Below are positions 35,877-46,599 of a stretch of DNA of 64,000 nucleotides, piece by piece. The translations under genes and the position numbers were made by a program. How positions within the stretch are numbered: position 1 is the first letter of the stretch; the number at the start of each line of letters is the position of its first letter. The stretch lies in contig JAESUZ010000980.1 in the NCBI GenBank assembly GCA_017311185.1, positions 806,001 through 870,000 of the forward strand. Direction: 5' to 3'. The notes below the pieces were generated by a model, which was given only the letters and a program-made list of their open reading frames with translations, was not told where the DNA came from and did no database searches. The DNA comes from Proteles cristata cristata (lineage: Eukaryota; Chordata; Mammalia; Carnivora; Hyaenidae).

Positions 35877-36130
35877 TCTTGTTCTTGAATTCTACTGCAT
35901 TGTGATCAGAGAACATACTTTGTATGATATTTGTTTTTAAAATTTATGTATATTTGTTTCAATTGCTTCCACATTGTTTATCATGGCAAATATACTACAT
36001 GTCCTTGCAAAGTATGTATGTCTGCAAATGTTAGGGGTAGTGCTCTGTAGTTATAAATAAGATCAACGTTGTTGATGGTGTACAAATTTTTCTCTATTCT
36101 ACCAACTACTGAAAGAAGGATCATTATTTT

Positions 36131-36482
36131 TTAAGCTTAGTTTTCCTTTATGTGTTTGAAGTGTTGGGCTGGATAACACATAAGGACACTAATGACCCTG
36201 CTGAGCTAAAAGTTTTAGGACAGAGCTTGAACTTGCATTATGTTTAAGGTCACTTTTTCCTCGATGACTATATACTCTTCCTTGACAAATCAGGCAATTT
36301 CAGATTACTTACCACTGCTCTGATATCATTTGTCATAGGAAAAAATAATTTTTTAAATTATGGGTAGAAGCCTATTCTCCTCTTGTAATTTTAGAGCCGT
36401 AATTTATATTAAGGAAAGATGTATGACTCAGAACAAAATAAACATCACATTTTTGAATGCAGTAATAGTGAGTACTCTGAAC
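36131..36482. other. Unassigned sequence
   Basis: Nothing recognised beyond possible continuation of the L1. Confidence 0.45.
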
Positions 36483-36502
36483 AGTTCTGTGTAAGTATGC
36501 TT

Positions 36503-36682
36503 TTTTGAGAGAGAGAAACAGAGAGCAAGTGAGGGAGGAACAGAGAAGGAGACACAGAATGCAAAGCAGGCTCTAGGCTCTGAGCTCTCAGCACAGAGCC
36601 CAACTTAGGGCTCAAACCCATGAACCGTGATATCATGACCTGAGTTGAAGTTGAAAGCTCAACTGAGCCACCCAGGCGTCTC
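36503..36682 (-). repeat. CAN-SINE, shortened
   Basis: Antisense SINE with head GAGACGCCTGGGTGGCTCAG that lost several bases after it (TTGAGCTTTC follows directly). The diverged duplication AGTTCTGTGTAAGTATGCTT / AGTTCTCTGTAAATATACTT lies at 36483-36502 and 36684-36703. Confidence 0.92.
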
Positions 36683-36703
36683 GAGTTCTCTGTAAATATA
36701 CTT

Positions 36704-37224
36704 TAAAAAGCAAATAGTTTGTTCAAAGAGATTATATGAAAAAGACAGATAATTGTGATAAAAATATTAACTACTCTGTCGGTAGTCAAGATTTGATAAA
36801 CTGAAACTGAAGGTGAAAATCACTTGACAATCTCATTTGACTGCTCTGTAATTCTTTTTTTTTTTTTCCTATTAGTAAATATCATTCAGTGTTTTTGGAA
36901 TTTTTTATAACTGCACTATTCTTTCTAATTCTTACTCTTAGCAATTTCTTCAGTAAATATATCATATTTTCTCTTGATGTTCAGAGTTACTTTGAATATT
37001 TCAAGGACTTGATATCATAAACTCTTTCCTCATGACTTGCCAGTGAGGTCTGTCTTCTCTCTCATACTGGTGCAGTAAACCGGGATTATACTTATGATCT
37101 CTGAGAATTCTCTGCTCCACTTATAATGTCTTACTCCAGCAAATACCACTAGGCTGTTCTTTCATTGCCACTGTTTATAATTTGAACCAGGAGTGGAAAC
37201 TTAATATAAGAGTAGTGTGGACTT
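36704..37224. other. Unassigned AT-rich sequence
   Basis: No gene or recognised repeat. Confidence 0.5.
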
Positions 37225-37253
37225 AAAAAAAAGAAAAGAAAAGAAAAGAAAAG
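37225..37253. repeat. (AAAAG)n short tandem repeat
   Basis: Four to five AAAAG units directly before a SINE head. It probably served as the A-rich insertion target. Confidence 0.93.
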
Positions 37254-37450
37254 GTGGGGGTGCCTGGGTGGCTCAGTCATTTAAGCATCCAGCTCTTGGT
37301 TTTGACTCAGGTCATGTCTCAAGGTTCGTAAGTTCGAGCCCCACTTCAGGCTCTGTGCTGATAGTGCAGAGCCTGCTTGGGATGGACTCTCTCTCTCTCT
37401 CTCTCTCTCCCTCCCTCTCTCTCTCCTTCTGTCTCTCAAAATAAATAAAT
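37254..37450 (+). repeat. CAN-SINE with expanded CT tract
   Basis: Head GGGGGTGCCTGGGTGGCTCAG, the TCTTGGTTTTGACTCAGGTC type of tRNA region, and a long (CT)n at about 37388-37433. The A-rich flanks hide the exact duplication. Confidence 0.94.
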
Positions 37451-38375
37451 TTAAAAAGAAAAGAGCAGTGTATTTTTCATGCTGAGTAGTGCCCATACTA
37501 TTTAGTGGGGATGAAGGGTAGTGCTAAAGTAAAAAGATGATCACTTTTTGGGATCTGAAAATAGAGAATGTGGGGCAGATAGGCCAATTTGAGGTGAAAA
37601 ATAGAAAACATGAAGATCATGAGTTAAGACATAAAAACTGAAAGTTTTTTCAGCGTCCCCACAGTTGCCTTGATTCTTAATTATTCATTCATTATACAGA
37701 TATTTACGAGGACTCTATTATGTACCAGGAAATATTCTAGATGCTGAAAGTGTGGCAATGAAAGTGAAACCTTTCTTGTTTTAATTCTATTCCAACTATA
37801 TGTGTATATTGACATTTCTATTATTGAGGTTGGGTTTTCTTTATTAAAATTCAAAACAACCTAACAAATATACTAGGAAAAATGATTATCTTAAAGTAAT
37901 ATTTTGTAGTAATACATTTATAAGGTAATTCTCTCTTTTGTCACCAGTGAGAAAAATGAAGAGACTTTGGGGGAAAAAATACTCTTCATATATTTGTTGC
38001 CTTTGTCAACAGCTTTGTATACCATAAACAGAGGTTCATATATACATTGAATGATTTCATGTAGAGGTTACATGACAGACAAAATCAAGAAACAAAGCTT
38101 CTAAAATTAGTTAACTGAAAATCAAGAGGCAGAGAAAAAATGAAGAAGTCTGATCTGTTAAACTTATGAACATACATACTTTTTCCAACCAAATTTTAAA
38201 TCCGTTTTGCTTATAATCTCTTTTTTATAATTTAAACTCAAGTCATGGTTTTCCTTATCAAACTTTCAACTAATGGAATTCTGATTGCTTTGACTCCAGA
38301 TGTAGGGGGACATTAATTGATCATCTTATGCTTCAATAGTGGTTCTTACTAAATGACAAATAATAGCACTCTATA
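37451..38375. other. Unassigned AT-rich sequence
   Basis: No gene or recognised repeat. Confidence 0.5.
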
Positions 38376-38600
38376 GTGTTATGTATCTAAGTGTTTTAAA
38401 TAAATTAGTGTATTTAATCCTCGTTATAACACAGTGTGGCATGCACGCTTATCACCCCCACTTTATAGACAAGCTAACTGAAGGTAGAAGAGGTTCTATA
38501 ATCGGCCAGGTTATACTGCAAGTCAGTGTCAGAGCTGGGATTCAAACCCAGGACATCTTGCTGTGGACTCCACTCTGTCAGCTACTTTGCTATACGCTCC
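38376..38600 (-). mobile_element. MIR SINE, antisense
   Basis: ATTTAATCCTCGTTATAACACAG, CCCCCACTTTATAGACAAGC, CAGGTTATACTGCAAGTCAGTG, CAGAGCTGGGATTCAAACCCAGG and CTGTGGACTCCACTCTGTCAGC follow MIR in reverse, well preserved. Confidence 0.92.
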
Positions 38601-38760
38601 TGTTCCGTTCCGGCTTCCTGATGCTGATTTCTCAAAGCTGATCTCTGTTTTGGCACTGCCCTATACCAACTGGTTAGAGTACTCTCAAGCTCATATTGTA
38701 CCTCTGACCGCTTCGATCAGAAAGGAGTGTTTACGCGCATTCAAGAAAATGCGATAATTT
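38601..38760. other. Short CpG-containing unique segment
   Basis: Seven or so CpGs (TTCCGTTCCGG, GACCGCTTCGATCAG, TTACGCGCATTC, ATGCGATAA) lie just beyond the MIR. No repeat or exon was recognised. Confidence 0.4.
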
Positions 38761-38921
38761 AAGAAAATGTCATGGTTCTAATCACATTCACCCCCAGTTA
38801 GAATAGAGGCAATATGCTTTAATTAGTTTTTTCTGCCTTCAAGACACGATTTTACTGAAAAAAATAAAAGTTAATTTTATAAAAATCTAATAAAATTCAA
38901 CAAGCTAAAAATTCCCTTTTT

Positions 38922-39110
38922 GGGGCGCCTGGGTGGCTCTTTCGGTTAAGTGGCTGACTTCGGCTCAGGTCGTGATCTCGCATTCCATGGGTTTGAGCCC
39001 TACATCGGGCTCTGTGGAGCCTCTTTCAGATTCTGTGTCGCCCTCTCTCTCTGCCCCTCCCCAGCTCATGCTGTGTATCTCTCTGTCTCAAAAATAAATA
39101 AACGTTTTTT
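38922..39110 (+). repeat. CAN-SINE with core deletion
   Basis: Head GGGGCGCCTGGGTGGCTCTT. The usual GCTGACAGCTCAGAGCCT is missing between GGGCTCTGTG and GAGCCTCTTTC. Duplication AAAAATTCCCTTTTT / AAAAATTTCCTTTTT. Confidence 0.95.
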
Positions 39111-39274
39111 AAAAATTTCCTTTTTTATCTCAGTGTGATGTCTTCATATAAGTTACATTTTCTTTTCCAGTGTTGAGTGGAATGATATTTCTAAACCTCC
39201 AATTTCTTTTTCATTTTTAAACAGTTTTATTGAGATATAATTGATAGATAGTACAGAGTTTTAAAATGTGTAAT

Positions 39275-39497
39275 TTGGGGGCTCCTGGGTGGCTCAGTTG
39301 GTTAAGTGTCCAACTCTTGATTTTGGCTCAGGTCGTGATCTTCGGCATGTGTGTTTGAGCCCCACATCAGGTTCTGCACTGACAGGGCCTGCTTGGGATT
39401 CTCTCTTTCTCTGCTCCTCCTGTGCTCTGTCTCTCTCTCTCTGTCTCTCTCAAAGATAAGTAAAAAGTTAAACTTAAAACATTGTTTTGAATAAATG
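39275..39497 (+). repeat. CAN-SINE inside antisense L1M
   Basis: Head GGGGGCTCCTGGGTGGCTCAG with the older TCTTGATTTTGGCTCAGG region. Duplication AAATGTGTAAT at 39264-39274 and 39498-39508. Confidence 0.94.
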
Positions 39498-39708
39498 AAA
39501 TGTGTAATACGATATGTTTTAACATATTTATATATCAATGAAGCCATTACCACAATCAAAATAATAAACATACTTCATTATCCACAAAAGTTTGTTTCTA
39601 TAATTCTGCCCTCAAGCACCTTCCCATCACCTTTTACCAGGCAACTGATGATCTGATCTCTATACTATATATTAGTTTGCATTTTCTATAATTTTATTCA
39701 ATGGATTT

Positions 39709-39905
39709 GGGGTGCCTGGGTGGCTCAGTTGGTTGAGCGTCTGACTTTGGCTCAGGTCATGATCTCATAGTTCATGGGTTCTGGCCCAGTGTCGGGCTTT
39801 GGGCTGACAGTGAGGAGCCTGCTTAGGATACTCTTTCCCCTTCTCTCAGCCCCTCCTGGCTCATACTTTCTGTCTCTTCCTCTCTCAAAAATAAACATTA
39901 AAATT
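39709..39905 (+). repeat. CAN-SINE inside antisense L1M
   Basis: Head GGGGTGCCTGGGTGGCTCAG and tail CTCAAAAATAAACATTAAAA. The flanks TAATTTTATTCAA / TAATTTTATTAAA look like the duplicated target. Confidence 0.94.
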
Positions 39906-40386
39906 TTTTAATTTTATTAAATATACTCCTATAGTATAGGTTTTTTTTGTCTTGAGTCTTTTATTCAACAAAATTATTTTGAGATCCATTCACATTTCTA
40001 GGAATATGAATAACTTATTCCTTTTTATTTCTGAGTTGTGTTTCATTGTATGGATACCCATTCATACAATGTGTTTGAATTGTGTTTACCCATTCATTTG
40101 TTATCAGCTCACCTCTTGATAGGCACCTGGATTGTTCCCAGTTTTTGTGGCGACTACAATTTAAATTGCTATGAACGTTAATGACAAGTCTTTCTATGGA
40201 CATATACTTTAGCTTTTGCATTACTATATTGGAATGGAAAGACTGGATCGCTTGGTGGTATGTGTTTAATTTTTTAAGAAACCGCCAAGCTACTTTCCAA
40301 AGTGGTTACACCATTTTACATTCCCACCAGCAGTGAATGAAGGATCGTGTTCCTGCACTTGCTCCCTAGCATTTGATATGGTCAGT

Positions 40387-40611
40387 GTTTTTTTTTTTCT
40401 TTTTAAGTTTGTTTATTTATGTTGATAGAGACAGAAAGAGTGCAAATAGGGGAAGGGCACAGAGAAAGGGAGAGAGAAAATCCCAAACAGGTTCTGTGTG
40501 TGGTCAGTGTGTAGAGTCCCTTGTGAGGCTCAGATTCACAACACCATGACATCATGACCTGACCCAAAATCAACAGTTGGTCACTTAACTGACTGAGCCA
40601 CTCATATGCCC
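40387..40611 (-). repeat. CAN-SINE inside antisense L1M
   Basis: Antisense, strongly diverged SINE with head AGGGCATATGAGTGGCTCAG. The duplication TGATATGGTCAG lies at 40374-40385 and 40612-40623. Confidence 0.9.
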
Positions 40612-40818
40612 TGATATGGTCAGGTTTTTTTTTTTAGCTTTCTAATAGATGTGCAGTCATGCCTCCTTAGGGTTCCATGCCCAATTTAAAAGTGAATAAA
40701 AGACCTTATTTTTTAAATGACTAATAAATTTCCATAGAACGCAGGATATTAAAAAGCACATCAAGGAAGATTACAAAAGATACATTCAAGATATTCATAC
40801 ATTTAAAAAATGTTTCCC

Positions 40819-41018
40819 ATGTGGCGCCTAGGTGGCTCAATTGGTAAAGTGTCTGACTTAGGCTCAGGTCAGATTTCACTGCTTGTGAATTTGAGCCCCG
40901 CATCAGGCTCTATGCTGACAGCTCAGAGCCTGGAGTCTGTTTCGGATTCTGTGTCTCCCCCTCTCTATGCTCCTCCCCTGCTCATGCTCTGTCTCTGTTT
41001 CTCAATAATAAATAAATG
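40819..41018 (+). repeat. CAN-SINE with perfect 17-bp duplication
   Basis: Head GTGGCGCCTAGGTGGCTCAA. TTTAAAAAATGTTTCCC at 40802-40818 and 41019-41035 is a perfect duplication, although the body is diverged. Confidence 0.95.
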
Positions 41019-41085
41019 TTTAAAAAATGTTTCCCTTTTTTTTGTAACCAGTTATAGGGGGAGAATTAGAATGTTTATTTTTTTA

Positions 41086-41248
41086 ATTTTAGAGAAGGGG
41101 TGGGGCACAGGGAAGAGAGAGAGAGAAGTCTAGCAGGCTCCACAGTAAGCATGGAGCCCAAGTGGGGGTCGATCCCACAACCCTGCGATCATGCCCTGAG
41201 CTGAAATCGAGTCAGATGCTTAACCGACTGAGCCACTCAGGCATCCTG
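41086..41248 (-). repeat. CAN-SINE, short form
   Basis: Antisense, shorter core (CAGGCTCCACAGTAAGCATGG) without the TCAGAGCCTGGAG segment. Duplication GAATGTTTATTTTTT at 41069-41083 and 41249-41263. Confidence 0.92.
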
Positions 41249-41265
41249 GAATGTTTATTTTTTAA

Positions 41266-42639
41266 AAGTGACTTTTGAAGGTTAAATAGATGACATTACT
41301 TAGAATACAAGTATTACACAAATCAACCAATTTTACTTAACTGTGTTCCCTGTGAACAGCAAACCAACCAAAACGAAACAGAAACTGTCCATAAAATTAG
41401 TGACAGAATTAGAATTAATTGCACGTTTCTTAACTTCTAGTGTTGTGGTACTTTTCCTATCTGGCATATTGTTCAAATTGTTTTGGATGTCATATGCAGT
41501 TAAGAAATCTTGTGTCTATAATGTCTAAAGAGTAACAAAAATCGCTTGTGCATATCCACACAACATGCAACAGAGAAGTCACGTCATCAACTGAGCGTCA
41601 AACCTGAATTTAATGATTGGAGTGAAATTTCTTTATCTGTTAGATAAAGTAAGGCTGCAAGAGGGCACTTTAGGAAGAATTTTGGAAAATTGTATAGCAA
41701 GAAAAGGTAGAAGGAAAACAAAGTAAGGATGAGCAAAAATTGAATGAGCAAAGTAAGAATGTTGCAAATGGTGTGGGGAGACCTGTGTAGAGGATCTTGC
41801 AGAGAGAAGCAATTAATGACATATGACCAGAGACTTAGCCTTAAGTCCTCAGAGATACAGACATGGGAGCCACAGATCATTCCAGATGCATAAGTGGAAC
41901 AAAATGTAAAGGTAAATCACAAGAAGAAGAAGCCCAAAGTAGAAGAATCTATCACTAATAGGTGTCTGAATATAGAAAGGTGATGGTATTGAACCTGAGA
42001 AAAAGTAAAACTTTCAACGCCAAAGGATAGGGAGTATATGAAGAACAGTTCAAAGGAAATCCTTGAGGAGCTAAACTAAATAATTTTTTAAAAATTTCAA
42101 GTTCTTAGAAATAGAAATTGTAGAGCATTGATAAGAGGAAAACCTGATTGACCATGAACTGTTTGCATCTGTAGCTTGTAATAATCGTAAACAGGAAAAT
42201 AGATAGGATGGGTTTATGTTTAATTTATAAAATATAAAACATATGAAATATATGTGAGAAGACATACTATTATAAACATGACTTGGGGAAGGAGATAGGA
42301 TGGGTTTTATATTCTACCCCCAGAGTGGCTGCACCAAATTAACTAGCACCAATAGATGATGATTCATTGATGGTATTGATAATAATAGGCCCCATTTTAT
42401 GAAAACAAAGCAAAGTAATAGAACTATATGGTTTTGCACATCAGATGACCAAATATAGACATACAGGAAAGTAGGAAAAGGCTTAGTAGCAATCTACATG
42501 AAAAGGACATTAGTGAGCAGACTTTAAAGGAGACATTGACACGTATCATAGGACGGATTACTTTTATAATCAATTCTATTTGTGGTCCAAACTCAAATTA
42601 AGAGGAAGCAGGACAAATGAAAAAAGTATTGACCTCCCC
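41266..42639. other. Unassigned sequence
   Basis: No gene or recognised repeat. Open frames at 41587-41880 and 42071-42265 (minus) have no recognised product. Confidence 0.5.
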
Positions 42640-43420
42640 ATATACCTGATTTTCAGGCTTTCTCTTTATATGGCAATTTATTTCCACTAGTCGTTTGATT
42701 AAGATTCAGGTTGGGTCATGCTTTCGCGATAACAGCTGGAGTGACGTGGCTGTTTGTTTCTAGTATCAGTCCAACTATCGCCTAAAAAGTTCACGTGTAT
42801 CGTAAGAGGATTCAACATTAGCCACTACCTTGCATGTATTGGCATAACTATTAACTCAGTCTCTCGAGTTGTCGAGAATGTTGAGGAATGTTGATGGCGT
42901 GTTTAGCTTTGATGCACTGTAGCCCTGTCTATGCAAGGGAGAGGAGAGTGTGCCAGTGAGCCTCCGATTGGTGCTGGTCCGTCCCCATCACAAAGCACAG
43001 ATTCTCTCATTCCCTTTTGACTTTGCCTCTCATGCTTGTAATTAAGACTCCTTTGATTTTGTTTGGCAACTCACCATCTGCGGAATAGGAGGACAAGCCC
43101 AGAAAACTGGCATTCTCACAATTTCACAGGGTCCTTGATTAAACTCCGTTCAATTCTGAGAATCTTAATCAAGGTAATTATCTGACTGAGCGTGTCTGCG
43201 TCTGCGCTTGCTTCTCTTGTGGGTTCCTCCGACAGCTGGAAGGTGTTTTGGATGTGGCGGCTCTCCACAATGGGCTCACTCTGGAGGAGCGGTGTGCGCC
43301 GACCGGCCGCTCTATTTAGCATAGTCCAGAGTGTATGGCTATATTGATTTGTTTTTAAAACCTTCCAAATGTGTACAAAGCAGGCTGCTTATTTTGTGCC
43401 AAAAGACTAGATTGGCTAAT
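42640..43420. promoter_or_regulatory. CpG-retaining unique segment; candidate conserved enhancer/CNE
   Basis: No transposon is recognisable. It has nine CpGs at 42725-42898 and eleven at 43147-43308, in a window where CpG is otherwise rare outside SINEs. Motifs seen: CACGTG (42792-42797), TGACGTGG, CTCGAGTTGTCGAG, TAATTAAG, CTTTGAT, and an inverted pair CCTTGATTA/TAATCAAGG near 43132-43175. A 68-codon minus-strand frame (43116-43322) overlaps the CpG cluster; I recognise no protein in it. A regulatory element or an unrecognised exon would both fit. Confidence 0.4.
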
Positions 43421-44351
43421 TTGCGATGATGCTGAATTCAACCCTTTAATATATTTCTCCATAATTCTCATAGTTTTCACATCCAAGTGCGGTAATTACT
43501 TATCTAGCACACTCACTCCTCTCCCCCGAATACAACAGGAAGTTCGATCCAGAGAAAGGCTAGAGGGCATGAGCAAATGATCCATCAGTCACTTTAGGCC
43601 ATTCATTTCAGGTTTACCAAATGCTAGACATGTTAACCTTGATAACTAGCCAACACTGCAGGGAAAAAAATTGTAATATTAGAAATACTACTGTCTGGGA
43701 AATTTAAAGTTCTGTTAGTCAAAATAGTTTTGAGAACTAGTGTTAGGTACAACTACTGAGCTTGGCATTTTGTTGTGCTGGAGTGTTTTGCCCAAGAAAG
43801 TTCATCTGAGGTTGGGGGTACACAGATTTTCTTAAAAATAATCCCGACTTTTCCCTTTGATTTATACCTCATGGGTGAATCGATCCACCAGAGCTATTAT
43901 ATATCTTCTTTTTCCATTTCTTTCCGTCAAGGCCTTCAGTTCGTGGGTGGAGGAAGGATGAGAGCCCTCTAGTCATGGCATTTCAGAATAGGAAGGCCTT
44001 GGACAGCCTCCAACCTAGCATTTCTCATTTTCTGTTTTTTGTTGTTGTTACTGTTTTTTGGTTTTTTTCAACCTATGAAACTCTCCCCTAATAATATAAA
44101 ATCTTGCAAACAACTGTAGAAGTTTCCCACTAATTTCAAGCTTTTGGTATAGGTAATATAGGTCACAATCCAAATATTTCATATCAGTACAGTATTTAAT
44201 ACTATAAAGTTAATTTAATACACTATCCAATATCTTCACAACAGATAAAATTGTATTGTTCCTTCCCTTTGTTAATTCACATTAAATGAATATTCATCAA
44301 AAAAGATTTTTCAGGCTAAATGTGGAAGGTTGTATTTTATATTTTTGTGTT
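43421..44351. other. Unassigned sequence
   Basis: No gene or clear repeat. Confidence 0.5.
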
Positions 44352-44363
44352 TAGACTAAACAT

Positions 44364-44594
44364 GTTTTTTTAATTTAGATTTAAAAAATGTTTTTAATGT
44401 TTATTTTTGAGAGAGAGACAGAGACATAGTGCACATGGGAGAGGGGCAGAGAGAGGAAGACAGAGAATCTGAAGCAGGCTCCAGGCTCTGAGCTGTCAGC
44501 ACAGAGCCCAATGCCGGGCTTGAACTCATGAACCACAAGATCATGACCTGAGTCGAAGTCGGAGGCTTAAGCGACTGAGCCACCCAGACGCCCC
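44364..44594 (-). repeat. CAN-SINE
   Basis: Antisense SINE with head GGGGCGTCTGGGTGGCTCAG. Perfect 12-bp duplication TAGACTAAACAT at 44352-44363 and 44595-44606. Confidence 0.95.
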
Positions 44595-44691
44595 TAGACT
44601 AAACATTTTTTTTAAATCAAAATAGATAAAAGCTGCTTACATGTCTTTATATTTGGAATTCTTCAACCATTTTCAAAATTATAACTTTCAA

Positions 44692-44885
44692 GGGTGCCTG
44701 GGTGGCTTAGTTGGTTACGTGTCAGCTCTTCATTTTGGCTCAAGTCATGATCTCATGGTTTATGGGTTCAAGCCCCATTTCGGGCTCCTCACTGACAGTG
44801 CAGATCCTGCTTGGAATTCTCTCTGTCTCTCTGCCCCTCTTGTCCATCCTCTATATCTCAACAATAAATAACTAACTTAAAAAAT
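44692..44885 (+). repeat. CAN-SINE
   Basis: Head AGGGTGCCTGGGTGGCTTAG with the older CAGCTCTTCATTTTGGCTCAAG region and tail CAACAATAAATAACTAAC running into a TA repeat. It forms a head-to-head inverted pair with the preceding SINE. Confidence 0.93.
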
Positions 44886-44979
44886 ATATATATATATAAA
44901 TGTAATTTATTATTTATTTCAAATGTAATAATTTGTATACATTATATATACAAATTTATATATTTATTTCAAATGTAAT
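44886..44979. repeat. AT-rich patch with a 19-bp direct repeat
   Basis: A (TA)n run at about 44884-44897, then TATTTATTTCAAATGTAAT at 44911-44929 and again at 44961-44979. Confidence 0.85.
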
Positions 44980-46434
44980 CTTAGATAATGAAATAAGAGA
45001 GACCGTGTGGGCTTTTTTGGCAAACACTTCTCATCTAAAAACATACTGCCAGTGTCAGTCATTTTGAATTTGAATTTCTGATTTTATTTCTAATATATTT
45101 ATTCCTATTAAACTCCCAAAGAATAGAAATGTTGCTATGTGTTTTAAGCATTTGAAACATTGAAGTCATCTCGATGGGCCATATCAGAATTTGCAAAGAT
45201 GAATTCAATTTATGAATACTGCCAATATGAACTTTCAGTAGAGTGTATCTCTTACGTTTTTCTCTAACTGGTTGCTTTTCCATATCGGTTCTTCATGCTA
45301 ACGTCTTGAACACAGTCCTTCATGTTTGGTTTAAAAATATATGATCAAAACCAAAAATTTCAAGATTATGTAATAGATTTTAAAAATAAAGTAAAAAGAT
45401 AGGAGACATCCATGATACGAGTTGCTTCTGTGAGCAGGAAGATAAGTGGTTTGGGGGTAAGGCAAACTCTTGATGAAAATATTTTATTTAAAATATTACA
45501 AAAAAACTTCAAGCAAATATTACAAAATCTTAGCCATTGTCACCTGTCCATGTCTGCACAAATCTCTTTTTTATCTGATTGGATTTGCTTTGAAAATCTA
45601 CCTGATAGCTTTCTGTCATTCCTGACCAGAAGAAAAATGGTTTGTGTTACTCCCCATTTCTGTGCTTCAGTGTGTCCCTCTGCTTTGTAGCATGATTGTA
45701 AAGATAAATGAGGGAATATTGGGAAAGTGCCTAACATGGTGCCTGGCCCAAGTACCAAATAAAATTTTAGTTCCTTTTCCTCCTCCTGTTCTTATCCCCA
45801 TCTTTCACTATTCTGTTTACAAAATTTTCTAAATCACAATGGCTTGTTATCCTCTAATTCCTTCAGATGGTTTTTGATCTCCCTATCTCCTACCCCAAGG
45901 TCCATTCCAGGTGGGTGCCATTTATCTTCCCCAGCACCTTGACTGTCTTTTCTCCGTGAGCAACCCAAAAGTAGCTAGAAAATTCACTTTTCCAAACTCG
46001 GGACAGTGAAACACAATACCTTCCAGCTCAGTGTGTTCTTTTGTTCAATAATAATAATACCAATAAAAACACAATTCAGAAGTTGATATTTATGTGTCCC
46101 AAACCAACACTTCCTCAAGTGTCCAGCCATTTAACTTGGCTTTTTCCCTTTTGTGTGACAGAGTATTGGCAATGCTTGGGAACTGAAACAGGAACATGTA
46201 AGAATGCTAATGGAGTGAGGGGAGCTTTAATCAGAAAGCCAATGTCACGCCATGATGATTTTTTTTCTTTTTACTATTTAAAGGCAGGTATAATGTAACT
46301 GCTTAAAAATATACCTGCGTGCTCTATTCTGTACACATTTTTTTTACAACTATATTTAACAATATACAAAACAAAAACCTATTCACATCACAGAAAAGAT
46401 CACTAGAAGAAATACTCTCAGGTTTCAGTGATGT
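44980..46434. other. Unassigned sequence with a MIR-like tail
   Basis: At about 45650-45770 a MIR tail is likely (AAGTGCCTAACATGGTGCCTGGCCCAAGTACCAAATAAAATTTT). The rest has no recognised gene or repeat. Confidence 0.45.
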
Positions 46435-46482
46435 TATTTTCCTTCTAATATTTGTGAATATTTTCCTTCTAATATTTGTGAA
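46435..46482. repeat. Perfect 24-bp tandem duplication
   Basis: A 24-bp unit beginning TATTTTCCTTC and ending TTTGTGAA occurs twice in a row (46435-46458 and 46459-46482) without a mismatch. Confidence 0.95.
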
Positions 46483-46599
46483 TTTTTGAATTTTCTACAT
46501 TCGAGCATGTGTGACTTTTGTATAAGAAAAATTATGCGACTATTTGAAATAAAAAATGGCCAGTATCTTAGATGACTTATATTTAAGCACACTTGTGCT

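Larger units (their letters stand above)
34890..36130 (-). mobile_element. Old L1 ORF2 region, antisense, broken by two SINEs
   Basis: Antisense L1 landmarks include TTTATCAATTTTGTTGATCTTTCAAAGAACC, TGTGATCAGAGAACATACTTTG and the pyrimidine-rich spacer between. In L1 these lie between the endonuclease and reverse transcriptase parts of ORF2. Two SINEs (35111-35314 and 35655-35876) interrupt it. Its many differences from consensus mark it as an old copy. Confidence 0.75.
39205..40700 (-). mobile_element. Old L1M, antisense 3' UTR towards ORF2, broken by three SINEs
   Basis: The classic order is visible: TTTTATTGAGATATAATTGATAG, AAGCCATTACCACAATCAAAATAATAAACAT, GGCAACTGATGATCTGATCTC, TAGTTTGCATTTTCTATAATTTTA, CTTATTCCTTTTTATTTCTGAG, TGTATGGATACCC, TTCCCAGTTTTTGTGGC, ACCATTTTACATTCCCACCAGCAGTG. 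SINEs at 39275-39497, 39709-39905 and 40387-40611 interrupt it. Confidence 0.88.
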
